A stretch of 15,405 nucleotides of DNA from an uncultured Clostridia bacterium (GTDB lineage Bacteria > Bacillota > Clostridia > Christensenellales > Aristaeellaceae), in the NCBI GenBank assembly GCA_947565865.1, contig CANOHT010000051.1, positions 1-15,405 of the forward strand. Reading direction: 5' to 3'. The notes beneath the pieces are model-generated. The model ran no database searches. It saw only the letters and a list, made by a program, of their open reading frames with translations, and was not told where the DNA came from. The position numbers and the translations under genes are program-made. Numbering within the stretch: position 1 is the stretch's first letter; every line of letters starts with the position of its first letter. Below are positions 14,701 to 15,405 of this stretch, piece after piece.

Positions 14701-15085
14701 TGTCGTGGAGCAGGACAGAAAGCTTGTCCGGCAAGCCGGGGACTTCCGCCACCCGCTGGTAGTAGGTCAGCTGATCCCGGCACAGGTGAAGGGCCTGGCT
14801 GATGGCGATGCTCCGGCCCCGGTCATCCAGGGGCGCGGCGGCGTCGCGGCCCCCCCGTTCCCGGATGCGGCGCTGAAGCCGGCGGGGGGACAGCACGTCC
14901 ACGTCGATGAGCCCGGGGAGATCAAGGCCCTCGATGAGCTCCCGCTCGGCCTGCAGGGTGTACTGCTCGGGCACCAGCAGCAGCACCGGCCGCCCTTCCC
15001 GTCGGCTAAGGTCGATCTGCGGCAGGATGCGAGGCCAAATCTGCCCGGCCCGAGCGCCAAGAATGCGGACTGCGTTTCCTTCCAT
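11759..15085 (-). CDS. addB: ATP-dependent nuclease subunit B (AddB)
   Basis: Subunit of the AddAB helicase-nuclease, which resects double-strand DNA ends up to Chi and prepares them for RecA. Its 1108 residues are near the usual length (about 1150). The open frame extends to a GTG at 15154, but ATG 15085 is chosen because AAAGGAGGT lies eight bases before it. LLLVPEQYTLQAEREL follows the first strand as in the family. The C-terminal RecB-type nuclease shows FFHEAL (His786), GKIDRID (895-901) and DYKS (Asp915, Lys917). All four 4Fe-4S cysteines are present: Cys756 (ACPYRHF) and Cys1066, Cys1069, Cys1075 (CDTCDYAAVC). The odd point is the Walker A position, GARAGQIW (10-17), which lacks the GK[ST] of typical AddB. 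addA is not downstream in this window. No promoter was recognised in 15086-15139. Confidence 0.93.
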   Translation of the reverse strand: MEGNAVRILGARAGQIWPRILPQIDLSRREGRPVLLLVPEQYTLQAERELIEGLDLPGLIDVDVLSPRRLQRRIRERGGRDAAAPLDDRGRSIAISQALHLCRDQLTYYQRVAEVPGLPDKLSVLLHDMQRAAITPEKLLEHAAGLAGAAQAKLSDLARVWAAYEELIQGRFADETAQQQEAVRRLGASGVADGADIWVYGFDVLPQPMCDLLAEAAALAHQLTVTLTMDAREAADGRIFLTQRRSAQVLMSTLEARGLRWDMRYLPFCQETKTPALRHLEKHLFTRRDAPFDGSYDGINIHAAANPYAEAAYGAAVLRRWHEDGIPWQRMVVALPAAGGLDGILGETLRAAGIPHYLARKDSALRHGLCRMLVGALKAVAGGFAQRDVLDCAKSGFSPLTEDEAFLLENYALENGVNRGKWLAPFTRGDAETAEPLRQRLTAPLLQLREGLRRADTATASVEAVFRLLEDIHAYDALLRREEALLARGMMAEAAQNRQVWQIVLDLLDQIHALLGQRRCAMKDMARFLEAGLAGAAISSLPPAPHTVMIGEAGHLMTGRIDALLVMGLQDGVMASALDSLMTEHERAVLSDAVCRPVGLTQQEQSALRQSDFYRTLALPDRFLTLTYAEGGQDGAALRPAGLIRDVQALFPGLSVTGGVTANGREDAPLSPLTALEGLALRLRALADGAQHTMDERWQAALRWLWASRDWGAPIRRVVDGLDARVEAGRLTAEQTRRLFTQDTVSISRLEEFAACPYRHFVDYGLKPVRRRDFVFDPMQRGDFFHEALCRYATLASALPGWPEVDEEQTDHLMDQVLAPITDAWEGGPLREDAMGRQLGESYVRDVRRAAWLLTRHARNSHFVTDGAEVAFGEPGGLPPVILTLGDGRRVALRGKIDRIDRYEGDQGLYLRIIDYKSSPRDMDPTRLWYGLQLQLLIYLQAASQSRPGALPAGAFYFTVRDPMVSADEDVKAEAERLIARALRLEGVVLAETEVVDAMDAQEKEFSLGKVFNKNGEVSATADAYDLSEMRALLEHARQTAAELTDRIREGRIDIAPAQLAQWSACDTCDYAAVCRRDPALPGGEKRCLTPLTRQELARRIANKDNEG

Positions 15086-15092
15086 GAAAGCG

Positions 15093-15101
15093 ACCTCCTT
15101 T
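15093..15101 (-). promoter_or_regulatory. Ribosome-binding site that fixes the addB start
   Basis: AAAGGAGGT on the minus strand, with eight bases between AGGAGG and the ATG at 15085. The alternative in-frame GTG 69 bases upstream (15154) lies inside the right-hand repeat and has no such site, so the shorter protein is preferred. Confidence 0.85.
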
Positions 15102-15139
15102 CCGGGCAGGTGGGATATTCGGGACACTTGAAGCGTTTG

Positions 15140-15405
15140 GGAACCGACCGTCACGGACGCTTCGCTCCCTGTCTGCGCGGGGCGACGCTGGGGGCCTTGC
15201 CCCCATACCCCCGCCCGAGGGGCATCGCCCCTCAGACTCCCGTTTTCGCTGGCGCGAGGGAGCCTGGCTTTCGGAACCGACCGTCAGGTGTCGCTTCGCT
15301 CCCTGACTGCGCGGGGCGACGCTGGGGGCCTTGCCCCCATACCCCCGCCTGAGGGGCATCGCCCCTCAGACTCCCGTTTTCGCTGGCGCGAGGGAGCCTG
15401 GCTTT
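15140..15405. repeat. Tandem repeat, period 133-134 bp, with nested hairpins
   Basis: Copy 1 (15140-15271) and copy 2 (15273-15405) are nearly identical, differing by one indel and a few bases near GTCACGGACG / GTCAGGTGTCG. Each holds TGGGGGC-CTT-GCCCCCA (copy 1: 15189-15205) and GAGGGGC-ATC-GCCCCTC (copy 1: 15217-15233), and a longer imperfect pairing from CTCCC to GGGAG. In copy 2 a C-to-T change extends the second hairpin by two pairs. No gene is seen from 15086 to the end. The last copy stops exactly at the window end, so the array may continue to the right. It is unrelated to the left-hand repeat. Confidence 0.88.

Noticed and set aside
15086..15154. Longer addB start at GTG 15154
   Set aside because: The 23 extra residues are encoded in repeat-flanking DNA and the strong ribosome-binding site points to ATG 15085.
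13985..15352. 455-codon plus-strand frame across the 5' part of addB and the right repeat
   Set aside because: It runs through addB antisense and into the non-coding repeat; no family features.

Overview
The window looks like chromosomal DNA of a high-G+C member of the Firmicutes, most likely the class Clostridia. The GyrA/GyrB pair is of the Gram-positive type, DNA end processing is by AddB rather than RecBCD, ribosome-binding sites are strong AGGAGG types, promoters are sigma-A consensus, and there is a small clostridial-type P-loop ATPase. I cannot name the order or genus from this sequence. Lines I counted by hand are about 62% G+C in gyrA and up to 80% in addB, but only about 45% around 8940-9060.

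Layout, left to right. 1-567 is a two-copy tandem repeat (period 292 bp) with no credible gene. 568-688 holds only the gyrA terminator. gyrB and gyrA (5246 to 689, minus strand) form a tight operon with a clear promoter in a 282-bp divergent intergenic region. On the other side of that region is the only plus-strand gene, a sugar phosphate isomerase/epimerase-like TIM barrel (5529-6413). A bidirectional terminator separates it from a minus-strand group of three exported proteins: a 115-aa small secreted protein, a 452-aa solute-binding-like protein and a 308-aa protein of unknown function (9243 down to 6478). This group has a perfect-consensus promoter and a leader of about 200 nt. Next come thrC (threonine synthase, with its own terminator), a 136-aa P-loop ATPase with its own promoter, and addB (15085 to 11759). 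15086-15405 has no gene and holds a second, unrelated tandem repeat (period 133-134 bp).

How the genes work together. gyrB and gyrA encode the two subunits of DNA gyrase. The three exported proteins may be one transcription unit acting at the cell surface, but no membrane permease is present. thrC stands alone without hom or thrB. addB is present without addA, and its N-terminal Walker A motif has lost the GK[ST] residues.

Both ends of the window fall inside tandem repeats, which fits an assembly contig broken at repeats. I see no CRISPR array, tRNA, rRNA, insertion sequence or phage gene. The least explained parts are the AT-richer small secreted protein with its strong promoter and long leader, the orphan exported pair, the P-loop-less AddB and the two repeat families.
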